From an uncultured Muribaculaceae bacterium (GTDB taxonomy: Bacteria > Bacteroidota > Bacteroidia > Bacteroidales > Muribaculaceae): a stretch of 64,000 nucleotides of DNA. The translations under genes and the position numbers were made by a program. The stretch spans positions 1-64,000 of the forward strand of contig CAKUJD010000006.1 of the NCBI GenBank assembly GCA_934661195.1, written 5' to 3'. Shown here in pieces: positions 1-8,199 of this stretch (its first letter is position 1; each line of letters starts with the position of its first letter). Under the pieces are notes generated by a model. It was not told the DNA's origin and made no database searches. It worked only from the letters and a program-made list of their open reading frames with translations.

Positions 1-44
1 GGCATGCCACGTCCGCCGCAATTCACTGCAAATAAGCTAATTAC
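1..44. repeat. Intergenic palindromic repeat, copy 1 (cut by window edge)
   Basis: The first 13 bases are the right part of an 18-bp palindrome (GACGTGGCATGCCACGTC) that is complete at 20842-20859. The following 30 bases (GCCGCAATT... to the AATTA near position 44) also match the flank of that second copy with a few substitutions. The remainder of 1-321 holds no gene I can support; the short reverse-strand ORF there has no coding character. Confidence 0.6.
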
Positions 45-321
45 ATGTGAATAATTACAGCCAATGGAGGTGCATTTGGTGTCCCTGGGTCTCAAAGCGC
101 GTCGGCAACCCCGCAAGGGCAAAAGCATTATCCATAGGACAACGCCCAAAACACGTGTAGCGGATTGAGCTGTGTTCTGTCCCTTCTGAGCGCTTGTGTG
201 GCTGAAAACGCTAAGGAGAAAAATTGGGCTAATAACTGCCAAAAAAATGCTTGGAAATAATTACCTTTGGTGGTATTAATAAAACCATAATTATAAGCCC
301 ACATAATAATAGTACAATAAT

Positions 322-1389
322 ATGACAACACAAGAACCTAATCGCAGTACAGAGTCATTCGGAGATGCACCGGACATCGGCAATAGGGCAGAACTTTTAG
401 AAAAGTATGGCCAGGTACGCACCATGGCCGATGTGCTTATCAGCATGAATGAGCGTCAGCACTTCAGCAATAGCCAGGATGCTGTGAATGCGGTGGAAGA
501 GTTTGTGCGCTCACAGAACTGGCGTCATTTTGCAATCTCAAAAGACGCTTTTGATCTTATTGTAGACGCATTATATTCACCCACTGCATTTGTGGACGGT
601 AAACTGAATAAGGATGCTTTTCTGCAAAATTTCACCGAGTCGCAGTTTGAACATAACTGGGAAAATGCAGTGTATCGCTATTGTTACGCCAAAATATGGA
701 AACTTATTCGCTATTTCAACGAATTCAGAAGATACACTTCGCCCGACCAGATTTATAGCGACCTGAAAAAAAGCGTAACAACATATAGGTATTACGATTT
801 TGCTGCAGGAATACCTCTGAATTTATTCAGGCGTGCTATAGAAAAGGCATGGGGTGAGATTGCTCCGAATAATTCCATCAATCCAAACTTGCTTGAAAAA
901 TATATGTTCAAAAATCATGAGGAGTCTGTGAGAACTATAGGGCTGGAGGCCACAATTAGAAAAGATTTTGTCCAAAACCCATGTTATGCCGATGTGTTTA
1001 GTCCCCAAAAGGTAGGCACGGCTCCATTTTATCATAGAAGACAGGCAGGAGGCAGAAAGTTGTTCTTCGAATCGTGCGGGCATGGAATGATTGGCTTAAG
1101 TGAAAAAGTGCCGAATGCCAATCCGGAGTTATTTGAATTTAAGTACGCCTATAAGTTGTTGCTTGCTGACCCTAAGTATACTGTTTTAGGACGAGATTCA
1201 TATGGAGATTTTGAGCCATGCTTGTTTGTTCCAAAAGAAGATATGTCTTTGCCTGTTTATTATTGTGATTGCTATAATATGGGTGGAAAAATGCTGTTTG
1301 AAAATGAAGAGGATAAAAAGGCTTATATTGAAAATGCTATGAAGCAAAATTATATTATGGGCGATAAAGATAGAATGGCAGGTATATAG
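322..1389 (+). CDS. Unknown protein, 355 aa
   Basis: This is a complete ORF from ATG 322 to TAG. I do not recognise the family. There is no signal peptide or membrane segment, so the product should be cytoplasmic. It is rich in aromatic residues (many FxxY and YRYC-like stretches in residues 90-165), which suggests a folded helical domain in the middle. Near the C-terminus are several cysteines (a CDCYNMGG stretch) that could bind metal, but there is no standard zinc motif. Base composition is more AT-rich than the following host genes, especially in the last 400 bases, which hints at transfer. It stands alone: the next gene begins 112 bases downstream. A TAnnTTTG-like box (TACCTTTG, 262-269) lies upstream without a good -33 partner. 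Confidence 0.7.
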   Translation: MTTQEPNRSTESFGDAPDIGNRAELLEKYGQVRTMADVLISMNERQHFSNSQDAVNAVEEFVRSQNWRHFAISKDAFDLIVDALYSPTAFVDGKLNKDAFLQNFTESQFEHNWENAVYRYCYAKIWKLIRYFNEFRRYTSPDQIYSDLKKSVTTYRYYDFAAGIPLNLFRRAIEKAWGEIAPNNSINPNLLEKYMFKNHEESVRTIGLEATIRKDFVQNPCYADVFSPQKVGTAPFYHRRQAGGRKLFFESCGHGMIGLSEKVPNANPELFEFKYAYKLLLADPKYTVLGRDSYGDFEPCLFVPKEDMSLPVYYCDCYNMGGKMLFENEEDKKAYIENAMKQNYIMGDKDRMAGI

Positions 1390-1501
1390 TTCCTTCTCGC
1401 CGCAGTTAGGCGCGCGGGGTGTTGGCGGTGTGAGGGAAAATGGTTACCTTAGCACTGCGAATTGACAATTTAGTGTTTTTCCATAAAACTGTTTCAGCAA
1501 T

Positions 1502-2287
1502 ATGATGAAATTAAGACCTGTGCTGGCTGTGGCCCTGGCGGCGCTTACGGCTGTCAACTGCTTCGGCTGGGGCAAGAAAGGGCATGACGTTACAGCCCGC
1601 ATTGCCGAGTGCCACCTTACTGCCAAGACCATGCAGCGCGTTACGGCTGCGCTCGACGGAATGTCGATGGTGTATTGGGCCAACTGGCTCGACGACGCCA
1701 GCAACAACATTGACGGCTACAAGCACACCAAGACGTGGCACTACAAAAATGTGGACGAGGGGCAGACTTATGAGTCGATGCCGCTCAGTGAAAAGGGCGA
1801 TGTGGTGCGTGCCATCAACGAGCAGGCGACGCGCTTGCGCTCGGGCAAACTGAGCCATGAAGAGGAGGCCCTGGCGCTGAAGATGCTCATACACTTTGTG
1901 GGCGATATGCACCAGCCAATGCATTTGGGGCACCTCACCGACCTGGGCGGAAACACCATCAAGGTGTATTACTTCGGACGCGAGACCAACCTGCACTCGG
2001 TGTGGGACAACGATCTGCCCGAGGCCGTGCACAAGTGGAGCTACACCGAGTGGCAGCAGCAAATCGACCGCCTCAGCGACGATGAGTGCAGCCGCATAGC
2101 CGCTGGCACGCCCGATGACTGGGCACGGCAGACCCTTGAACTCTCCCGCCGCGTGTATGCCATGACCCCTGCTGGCACGCGCATCAGCTATGCCTATCTG
2201 GTGGACGCGCGCGAAATAGTGGAGCGTCAGCTTGAGGCTGGCGGACTGCGCTTGGCCTGGCTGCTCAACAGCATCTACGACAAGTGA
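1502..2287 (+). CDS. Secreted S1/P1-type zinc nuclease
   Basis: Single-strand-specific nucleases of this family cut RNA and single-stranded DNA with a cluster of three zinc ions. The 261-aa product begins with a signal peptide (residues 1 to about 22) cut just before a tryptophan, whose free amino end is a zinc ligand in the family. The other ligands are visible in order: the His of GHD near residue 29, an Asp in the WLDD stretch near 63, the His of TWHYKN, the HFVGDMHQPMH block near 130-141, and the His of LHSVWD near 165. Length is normal for bacterial members. It should act in the periplasm or outside the cell, scavenging nucleotides. It is a single-gene unit. Confidence 0.93.
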   Translation: MMKLRPVLAVALAALTAVNCFGWGKKGHDVTARIAECHLTAKTMQRVTAALDGMSMVYWANWLDDASNNIDGYKHTKTWHYKNVDEGQTYESMPLSEKGDVVRAINEQATRLRSGKLSHEEEALALKMLIHFVGDMHQPMHLGHLTDLGGNTIKVYYFGRETNLHSVWDNDLPEAVHKWSYTEWQQQIDRLSDDECSRIAAGTPDDWARQTLELSRRVYAMTPAGTRISYAYLVDAREIVERQLEAGGLRLAWLLNSIYDK

Positions 2288-2328
2288 GGAGCATTCACCT
2301 CTCCCCCTGTTGTTTAAGAAAAAATATT

Positions 2329-2356
2329 GCGGTGGCCGTATATTATAGGCCGCCGC
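2329..2356. terminator. Possible hairpin between nuclease and aspartate kinase genes
   Basis: A 9-bp stem with one G-U pair (GCGGTGGCC / GGCCGCCGC, loop of 10) follows an A-rich stretch 40 bases after the nuclease stop. There is no clear T-run after it on the forward strand, so termination is uncertain. Confidence 0.35.
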
Positions 2357-2429
2357 TTGTGCGTTATATAGTGACGGGTGCTTGTGGCCCGGTGAAATTT
2401 ATATAGAATTTAAATACGTTATACAAGAT

Positions 2430-3320
2430 ATGAAGGTATTGAAGTTTGGCGGCACTTCGGTGGGCACGCCGCAGAGTCTGCGCAATGTGAAGATGGTGGT
2501 GGAGGGCCAGTCGGAGCCTGCCATAGTGGTGGTGTCGGCCTTGGGCGGCGTCACCGACTTGCTGATAAAGGCCGCTGGCAGTGCGGCCGCCGGCGACGCC
2601 GCCGGCTGTGATGCCACTTTGAAGACTATTGAGGCGCGCCATGCCGATGTGATTGACGCCCTGGTGCCGCCCGAGAGGCACGCCGACGTTGAGCACTTGG
2701 CGCAAAAGCTCATCGACGACTTGCGCGCCACGCTCACTCAGGTGCGTGAGGCCAAGAGCCTTGAGCCGCCGGTGCAGTGCCGCGTGGTGAGTTTTGGCGA
2801 GGCGCTGTCGTCGATGATAATAAGCCACGTCATCGACGGCGCTGAATATTGCGACTCGTTCCGCTTCATTAAGACGCGCCGCGGCGCTGATGGCCAGAAT
2901 GTGGCCGACCTTGAACTGTGCGGCCGCCTCGTGACCGACCAGTTCCGTTCGTTCCGCGCCCGTGTGGGTGTGGCTCCGGGCTTTGTGGCCACCGATGCCG
3001 ACAGTGGCGAAATCACCAACCTTGGCCGCGGAGGCAGCGATTTCACGGCCGCCATTGTAGCCGCTGCGCTCAATGCTTCGTGCCTCGAGATATGGACCGA
3101 CGTGGACGGCTTCATGACCGCAGACCCGCGCACCCACGCCGATGCGCGCGTGATGCCGCACATGACCTATGCCAAGGCCAGCCAAATGTGCCGCGACGGG
3201 GCCAAGGTAATCTATTTCCCCACCATCCGTCCTGTGGAGGAGAAAGGCATTCCGCTGTGGGTGAAGAATACTTTCAATCCCACAGCGCCCGGCACGCTTA
3301 TCGACGGCAACGATGACTGA
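2430..3320 (+). CDS. Aspartate kinase, catalytic domain only (no ACT or dehydrogenase part)
   Basis: Aspartate kinase phosphorylates L-aspartate, the first step towards lysine, threonine and methionine. I chose ATG 2430 because the product then starts with the family signature KFGGTSVG. The 296-aa product carries the whole amino-acid kinase fold: the N-terminal FGGTS loop, VVSALGG near residue 41, SFGE near 128, GRGGSDFTA near 196-204 and WTDVDGFMTADPR near 219-231. It ends with NTFNPTAPGTLI, which in ThrA-type enzymes is the last piece of the kinase domain before two ACT domains and homoserine dehydrogenase. Here a normal stop follows and no downstream remnant exists before thrC, 20 bases away. 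The enzyme would lack the usual allosteric domain, so feedback control by threonine or lysine must be absent or different. Confidence 0.9.
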   Translation: MKVLKFGGTSVGTPQSLRNVKMVVEGQSEPAIVVVSALGGVTDLLIKAAGSAAAGDAAGCDATLKTIEARHADVIDALVPPERHADVEHLAQKLIDDLRATLTQVREAKSLEPPVQCRVVSFGEALSSMIISHVIDGAEYCDSFRFIKTRRGADGQNVADLELCGRLVTDQFRSFRARVGVAPGFVATDADSGEITNLGRGGSDFTAAIVAAALNASCLEIWTDVDGFMTADPRTHADARVMPHMTYAKASQMCRDGAKVIYFPTIRPVEEKGIPLWVKNTFNPTAPGTLIDGNDD

Positions 3321-3340
3321 CACACACCTAAAAGCTTAAA

Positions 3341-4651
3341 ATGAGGTACTATAGCACCAACAACAAGACGCTGACCGTGTCGCTTGAGCAGGCGGTGATC
3401 CAAGGACTCGCCCCCGATGGAGGTCTGCTGCTGCCCGAGCACATTCCAGCATTGCCTGCCGCCTTCGTGCGCAACATGGGTTCGATGTCGCTGCACGAAA
3501 TCAGCTATGCCGTGGCCAACTATGCGCTACAGGGCGACATCGACGCCGCGGTGCTGAAGAATGCCGTGGCCGACACCCTTAGTTTCGATTTGCCTCTGGT
3601 GCACCTTGGCGGCAACAAGTATGTGCTTGAGCTGTTTCACGGCCCCACAATGTCGTTCAAGGACATTGGCACGCGTTTTCTGGCGCGTCTGCTCGACTAC
3701 TACAATGGCCGCCACCGGCGCAATATAAGCGTGATAGTGGCCACGTCGGGCAACAGTGGCGGGGCAATAGCCCATAGCTTCAGCGACATTCCCGAGGTGC
3801 GGGTCTACATCCTGTATCCGCGCGGTGAACTCGACGATGTGCAGCGCGCGCAATTTGCCGCCCTGCCTTGTCCCAATGTCACAGCCATCGAGGTCAACGG
3901 CTCGCTTGCCGACTGCCGCAAGCTTGCCGACCAGGCATTCCGCGATCCCGACATAGGCAGCCGCATGATTGTGAACAGCGCCCGCACCGTGAATGTGGCG
4001 CGCCTGCTGCCGCAAATGTTCCACTACTTCTGGGCCGCCGCGCAGCTCATGCAGCGTGAGCAAGACCCCGGCCAAATGGTGGTGGCCATGCCATGCGGCA
4101 ACCTCGGCAATCTCACAGCCGGCATCATGGCCAAGCGCATGGGCCTGCCTGTGAAGCGCTTTGTGGCCGTCAACAATGCCAACGACGCCTTTGTGCGCTA
4201 TCTGCTCACGGGCGACTATGAGCCGCGCCCGCTGCGCCGCACAGCCACGCCGGCCATCGACATAGCCGAGCCCAGCAACTTCACGCGCATCAAAGCCCTG
4301 TATGGCGACAGCCACTTTGAACTGTGCCGCGACGTGGAGCCATACCGCTGCACCGACGCCGATGTGGCCGAAGCCATGCGCCGGCTGTGGACTGAGCACT
4401 CCTATGAGGCCGACCCGCACACCGCGGCAGCCTGTGCGGCCGTTGGCGCATGTCTGCGCCCAGGCGAGGTGGGCGTGGCGCTGGCCACTGCCCATCCTGC
4501 AAAGTTCCGCGCACAGGTGGAGGCCGCCACAGGCCACAGCATAAAGCTCCCTAAGCGCCTTGCCGCCGACCTCGACGCGCCGCAGCACGTGGCCGTAATC
4601 AACTCGGGCTACACATCGCTCAAAAAGTTCCTGCTTCGGCAAGCCGATTAG
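3341..4651 (+). CDS. thrC: Threonine synthase
   Basis: Threonine synthase converts O-phospho-L-homoserine and water to L-threonine and phosphate using pyridoxal phosphate. The 436-aa product shows the family N-terminus (a YYSTNN-type start, then GLAPDGGLLLPE near 27-38), the PLP lysine in HGPTMSFKD near residue 106, and the phosphate-binding ATSGNSGGA stretch near 134. Length fits the class found in Bacteroidota. It follows the short aspartate kinase by 20 bases and is surely co-transcribed with it. A homoserine kinase or ApgM-like gene, often found between the two, is missing here. Transcription ends at the strong hairpin 4692-4745. Confidence 0.95.
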   Translation: MRYYSTNNKTLTVSLEQAVIQGLAPDGGLLLPEHIPALPAAFVRNMGSMSLHEISYAVANYALQGDIDAAVLKNAVADTLSFDLPLVHLGGNKYVLELFHGPTMSFKDIGTRFLARLLDYYNGRHRRNISVIVATSGNSGGAIAHSFSDIPEVRVYILYPRGELDDVQRAQFAALPCPNVTAIEVNGSLADCRKLADQAFRDPDIGSRMIVNSARTVNVARLLPQMFHYFWAAAQLMQREQDPGQMVVAMPCGNLGNLTAGIMAKRMGLPVKRFVAVNNANDAFVRYLLTGDYEPRPLRRTATPAIDIAEPSNFTRIKALYGDSHFELCRDVEPYRCTDADVAEAMRRLWTEHSYEADPHTAAACAAVGACLRPGEVGVALATAHPAKFRAQVEAATGHSIKLPKRLAADLDAPQHVAVINSGYTSLKKFLLRQAD

Positions 4652-4691
4652 CCAACATAAGTGCCCTTAGTCGATATAAGTCACAAAAAAA

Positions 4692-4745
4692 CAAGGGCGG
4701 CCGGCTTGACGCATTTGTCAGCCGGCCGCCCAAGGTTTATTTTAA
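4692..4745. terminator. Bidirectional intrinsic terminator between thrC and mdh
   Basis: A perfect 12-bp GC-rich stem (GGGCGGCCGGCT / AGCCGGCCGCCC, 4695-4706 with 4720-4731) is flanked by A-tracts on the left and T-tracts on the right. It therefore works for both convergent genes: thrC ends 41 bases before it and mdh ends 28 bases beyond it. Confidence 0.9.
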
Positions 4746-4758
4746 GTCCCTATTCGAA

Positions 4759-5751
4759 TTAGAGGTTGGGGTTCATCTCTTTCCATTTGTCAACGGGAGG
4801 AACGATGCCCAGCTCCACAATTTCGTCGCGCATCTTGCACAGGTGCTCATACGACTTGTTGAGGTCGGCAATTTCTTCCTTAGTGCCAGTGGGCTCCACG
4901 AAGTGAACGCCAGTCTTGTCGATAGTGGTGGGCATAGCCATCATCACATTCTTGAAGCCCAGCTTGTCGTGGTTCACATAGCAGCCTGCAGGCAGAGTGA
5001 ACTTCTCGCCGCCCATGGCAGCCTCAATCATCTTCACAGCGTTGTAGGCAGGGCTCTGGAACGAGCTGCGGCCACGCAGCTTGATGATGTTAGAGCCGCC
5101 TTGCACTGTGTGGTGCTTGATCTCTTCCCAGCGCTCGGCCGACAGACCCATCTCCGACAGAGGCTTGCCGTCGATCTTAACCTGCGATGCAAACACTGCC
5201 ATCTGCTCGCCGTGGCCGCCATAAGTGTGCGCGCCAGTCACCTTGTCCTGCTGAACGCCGAACTCCAGTGCCAGAGCCTGCTGCAGACGAGTTGAGTCGA
5301 GGGCAGCGAGCGAAGTCAGCTGGTTGGGCTTCAGGCCAGAGTGGATGAGTGCTGTGAGGGCAGTCACGTCGGCGGGGTTGAAGATAACCACCACGTGCTC
5401 CACGTCGGGGCAGTATTTCTTGATGTTGTCGCCAAACTCAGCGGCAATCTTGCAGTTGCCCTTGAGCAGGTCCTCACGGGTCATACCCTCTTTGCGAGGA
5501 GCACCACCCGACGAGATGATATATTTTGCGCCCTTGAAGGCCTCTTCGGGGTTAACAGTGTAAGTCACGTTAACGCCGGGGAATGCGCATTGCTGGATTT
5601 CGTCGAACACACCATGAACACCGGGCTCATAGATGTCATACAGACAAATGTTGGGAGTGAGGCCGAGCATCAGAGCGCTCTGCACCATGTTAGAACCAAT
5701 CATACCGCCGGCACCGACGATTAAAAGCTTTTCGTTAGTTAAAAATCCCAT
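4759..5751 (-). CDS. mdh: Malate dehydrogenase (NAD-dependent)
   Basis: The enzyme interconverts malate and oxaloacetate. In this group it serves the reductive branch to fumarate and succinate. The 330-aa product has the Rossmann dinucleotide loop GAGGMIGSN at residues 13-21, followed by an acidic residue at the end of the second strand (LYD). It has the catalytic region around AHTYGGHGEQM near 178, with the active-site histidine, and substrate-binding arginines upstream (STRLQQ near 153). It is an LDH/MDH-superfamily enzyme of normal length. It is a single-gene unit with its own consensus promoter at 5825-5856 and shares a bidirectional terminator with thrC. Confidence 0.95.
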   Translation of the reverse strand: MGFLTNEKLLIVGAGGMIGSNMVQSALMLGLTPNICLYDIYEPGVHGVFDEIQQCAFPGVNVTYTVNPEEAFKGAKYIISSGGAPRKEGMTREDLLKGNCKIAAEFGDNIKKYCPDVEHVVVIFNPADVTALTALIHSGLKPNQLTSLAALDSTRLQQALALEFGVQQDKVTGAHTYGGHGEQMAVFASQVKIDGKPLSEMGLSAERWEEIKHHTVQGGSNIIKLRGRSSFQSPAYNAVKMIEAAMGGEKFTLPAGCYVNHDKLGFKNVMMAMPTTIDKTGVHFVEPTGTKEEIADLNKSYEHLCKMRDEIVELGIVPPVDKWKEMNPNL

Positions 5752-5824
5752 AATCAGAATTCTTTAAAAATTAGTTATAATATTAAATTCGATTTCTCGC
5801 CTTTTTTGTGTATTTATTCTATGG

Positions 5825-5856
5825 CAAAATTAGCTAAATTTGGCCGTAAAGTCAAA
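5825..5856 (-). promoter_or_regulatory. Bacteroidales-type promoter of mdh
   Basis: Read on the reverse strand, a TTTG at the -33 position (5853-5856) and TAATTTTG at -7 (5825-5832) are separated by 20 bases, an exact match to the Bacteroidota consensus. It leaves a 5' leader of about 70 bases. Confidence 0.85.
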
Positions 5857-5982
5857 TATTATCATCAAATATAACGCTTAAATTTTGCAATTATTTGTCA
5901 ACTATTTTTCCATTGTCACCGCTATTGCGCATTTGCGCCGCAAGTGTGCCGATTTTCGGCTCTTACATCGGCGTGTGGCGGC

Positions 5983-6013
5983 TTGCCATTGAGCGCGATT
6001 TGCACTAACTTTG
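5983..6013 (+). promoter_or_regulatory. Bacteroidales-type promoter of recR
   Basis: TTG (5983-5985) and TAACTTTG (6006-6013) are separated by 20 bases. The start codon of recR follows 31 bases after the -7 box. Confidence 0.85.
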
Positions 6014-6044
6014 CATCATAATATTATAAAACGACTAACGATTA

Positions 6045-6680
6045 ATGGAACAGGAATTTGCGTCATCGCTGCTCGAAAACGCCGTGAGCGAGTTTGCCAA
6101 GCTGCCCGGCATAGGCCGCAAGACGGCCTTGCGCCTGGTGCTGCACCTGCTCAAGCGCGACAAGGCCGACGTTGAGCAGTTTGCCGCCGCCATGGTGAAG
6201 CTGCGCAGCGAAATACGCTACTGCCGCGTGTGCCACAACATCAGCGAGAGCGAGGTGTGCCCCATTTGCTCCAACCCATCGCGCGACGCCTCCACGGTGT
6301 GCGTGGTGGAGAATGTGAAAGATGTGATGAGCATCGAAAACACCCATCAGCACCACGGGCTCTACCACGTGCTGGGCGGACTCATTTCGCCCATGGACGG
6401 CGTGGGGCCGCAGGACATCGAAATCGACAGCCTTGTCGACCGGGTGAAGGCCGGAGGCGTGAAAGAGGTGATTCTGGCCCTAAGCGCCACCATGGAAGGC
6501 GACACCACCAACTTCTACATATTCCGCCGCCTGGCTCCCTATGCCGATGTGAAAATCACCATGCTGGCGCGCGGCGTGAGCGTGGGCAATGAAATTGAGT
6601 ATACCGACGACCTCACTCTGGGACGCTCCATTCAAAATCGCATTTTGTTTTCCGACACATTCGCTGCCCACCAGCAGTAG
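6045..6680 (+). CDS. recR: Recombination mediator protein RecR
   Basis: RecR works with RecF and RecO to load RecA onto gapped DNA. The 211-aa product has the N-terminal helix-hairpin-helix ([12 protein letters not shown], near residues 19-30) and a four-cysteine zinc finger (CRVC and CPIC pairs near 59-74). A Toprim domain follows, with [12 protein letters not shown] near 89-100 and a conserved [11 protein letters not shown] stretch near 146. Length is typical. It is followed after 19 bases by a very small basic protein gene. Confidence 0.95.
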   Translation: MEQEFASSLLENAVSEFAKLPGIGRKTALRLVLHLLKRDKADVEQFAAAMVKLRSEIRYCRVCHNISESEVCPICSNPSRDASTVCVVENVKDVMSIENTHQHHGLYHVLGGLISPMDGVGPQDIEIDSLVDRVKAGGVKEVILALSATMEGDTTNFYIFRRLAPYADVKITMLARGVSVGNEIEYTDDLTLGRSIQNRILFSDTFAAHQQ

Positions 6681-6699
6681 ACACACAGATTATACAATT

Positions 6700-6846
6700 A
6701 TGGCCGACAATTTTCTGGAAAAGCAGCACGACGACTACATGGCGCGCCTTGCGCGCAAAGAGCGCGAGCGCAAGCGCCGCCTGCACCGCTACCTTGAGGC
6801 CTACCGCAAGCGTCTGGCCCAGCAACAAAAGCAGCAGAAAGAATAA
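6700..6846 (+). CDS. Small basic protein, 48 aa
   Basis: A short ORF starts with ATG 6700, 19 bases after the recR stop, and ends at TAA 6846. The product is almost entirely charged: an acidic or neutral start, then a run of Arg/Lys/Glu and a Gln/Lys-rich tail, which predicts one long helix or coiled coil. There is no membrane segment. Co-directional spacing with recR suggests co-transcription. No known family is recognised, and it may bind nucleic acid, but that is a guess from composition only. Confidence 0.55.
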   Translation: MADNFLEKQHDDYMARLARKERERKRRLHRYLEAYRKRLAQQQKQQKE

Positions 6847-7134
6847 AGTTTAAAGTCGAGAGTTTATGGTTTAAAATTTGAGGAATTTCAATCTGTGGAC
6901 TTTCGGCATAAAGCCATATAGCGGCTGACTGGAACACAGACGAAAAAGACATAAAGACAAGTTCTTTAAGGACATGTCGTTTGTCCTTATATGTCTTTAT
7001 GTCTAATAACCTTTTGTCTGTCTTTGTCGTCTAAGAAATATGTCTTTCTGTCGAAAATGCGTCACACCCCCCCAATGTGTCTTTGTGCCGAAAAACAAAA
7101 ATCTGTGCAAATCTGTGAGATCTGTGGGAGCCCT
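6847..7134. repeat. Dispersed intergenic element, copy 1 (about 290 bp)
   Basis: This stretch matches 14403-14726 in the same orientation. Shared blocks are the AAGTTTAAAG/GAGAGTTTA start, CAATCTGTGGACTT, CATAAAGCC, runs of TGTCTTTATGTC and CTGTCGAAAA, GTCGTCTAAGAAATATGTC, CAATGTGTCTTTGTG and finally AATCTGTGAGATCTGTGGGA. The middle differs in copy number of the short TGTCTTT-type units. It contains no believable ORF and lies just beyond the 3' end of a reverse-strand gene, as does copy 2. Confidence 0.75.
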
Positions 7135-7167
7135 AAAAACTATCTGTGGAAGACAAAAAAAGGAGCG

Positions 7168-8181
7168 TCAGTCGCCGTATTCAATGGTGTGCGGAATGCC
7201 GCTGACGCTGCCCAGCACCCCCCAGCCGTTGGTGATGCCGCTGTAGATTTGCACCGGTGTGGAATACACGTCGTCCACGCTGATGCGGTACACCATCAGC
7301 GACTTCAAAAAGTAATACATCTCGGGGCTGATGCTTTGCAGTTCCACTATCATGCGGCGCTTGCTCCAGCTGCGCTTGCGCCCGCTCACGGTGATGGTGC
7401 AGTCCTGGCCGTCGATCAGGTGGTCGTCAAACACATCGCTGAAGTTCTTGTCCCACAGCCCGTAGCCCACAGGCAGACTGCGGTCGAAAAACACGGGCGA
7501 GTCCGACTTGAAAACATCGCCCACCGAATATATCACCATGCCAGGCAGGTCTTCCATCTCGCCAATGTTGCGCACCCTCATGCGGTAGTAGTTTTTCACA
7601 CCTCCGGGGTCGTGAAAGGTGAATGTGGCGCGCATCACCGTGTCGGCCCCATACAGGTCGCGCCACGTGTCGCCCGGATGCGAGTCGCGAATCGAGGGGT
7701 CAACGGCCTGGTCGGGCACAATTTCATATTGCAAGTCGTGAATCTCGATGGGCGCAAGCACGGTGGTCACGGCCGAGGCGTCGTTGAACCCCTGAGCCTT
7801 GGCGGTCAGCGCCACCTCGTCGCCAATGCGCGGCACATAGGCGCAGCGATACGACGTGGTAGTGGTGTCGTAGGTCATCTCATAGCGGTCGCTGCCGTTG
7901 ACCACGGCAGTGACTTGCGCGTCCTTCACCACCATGGAGCTCAGATACACGCGCCGCAGCATGTCGTCTTTGGTTTCAATCACCTGATAGAAGTTTGGCG
8001 ACCTGCTGGTCGAGAAACTGCGCGTGACGTAGGCCTGAAACTGCGCGCCGGCGTTGGCCACGGCATACACTGTGAGCTCGCGGTCGGTGTCGCCCACATT
8101 AAAGTCGAGTTCGCGTTCGCAGCTGCATGTGAGTGCGGCCACTGCCGCCAGCAGCAAGGTGAATATGATGGAATGTTTCAT
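7168..8181 (-). CDS. DUF4249 lipoprotein, partner of TonB receptor
   Basis: The 337-aa product has a lipoprotein signal ending in a TCSC lipobox at about residue 19-21, so it should be lipidated and cross the inner membrane. The rest is beta-rich with the DUF4249 pattern: an ERELDF opening, a VTVV/VNGSDRY domain near 110-120 and a GITNGWGVLGSVS tail that is very typical of the family. DUF4249 genes nearly always follow a TonB-dependent receptor, and here the receptor gene ends 18 bases upstream, so the two form an operon. The molecular role of the family is not established; it presumably assists uptake at the cell surface. Confidence 0.85.
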   Translation of the reverse strand: MKHSIIFTLLLAAVAALTCSCERELDFNVGDTDRELTVYAVANAGAQFQAYVTRSFSTSRSPNFYQVIETKDDMLRRVYLSSMVVKDAQVTAVVNGSDRYEMTYDTTTTSYRCAYVPRIGDEVALTAKAQGFNDASAVTTVLAPIEIHDLQYEIVPDQAVDPSIRDSHPGDTWRDLYGADTVMRATFTFHDPGGVKNYYRMRVRNIGEMEDLPGMVIYSVGDVFKSDSPVFFDRSLPVGYGLWDKNFSDVFDDHLIDGQDCTITVSGRKRSWSKRRMIVELQSISPEMYYFLKSLMVYRISVDDVYSTPVQIYSGITNGWGVLGSVSGIPHTIEYGD

Positions 8182-8199
8182 TGCTCTCTTTGTTTGATT

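Noticed and set aside
2364..4642. Long reverse-strand ORFs opposite aspartate kinase and threonine synthase
   Set aside because: Shadow frames of two well-identified enzymes.
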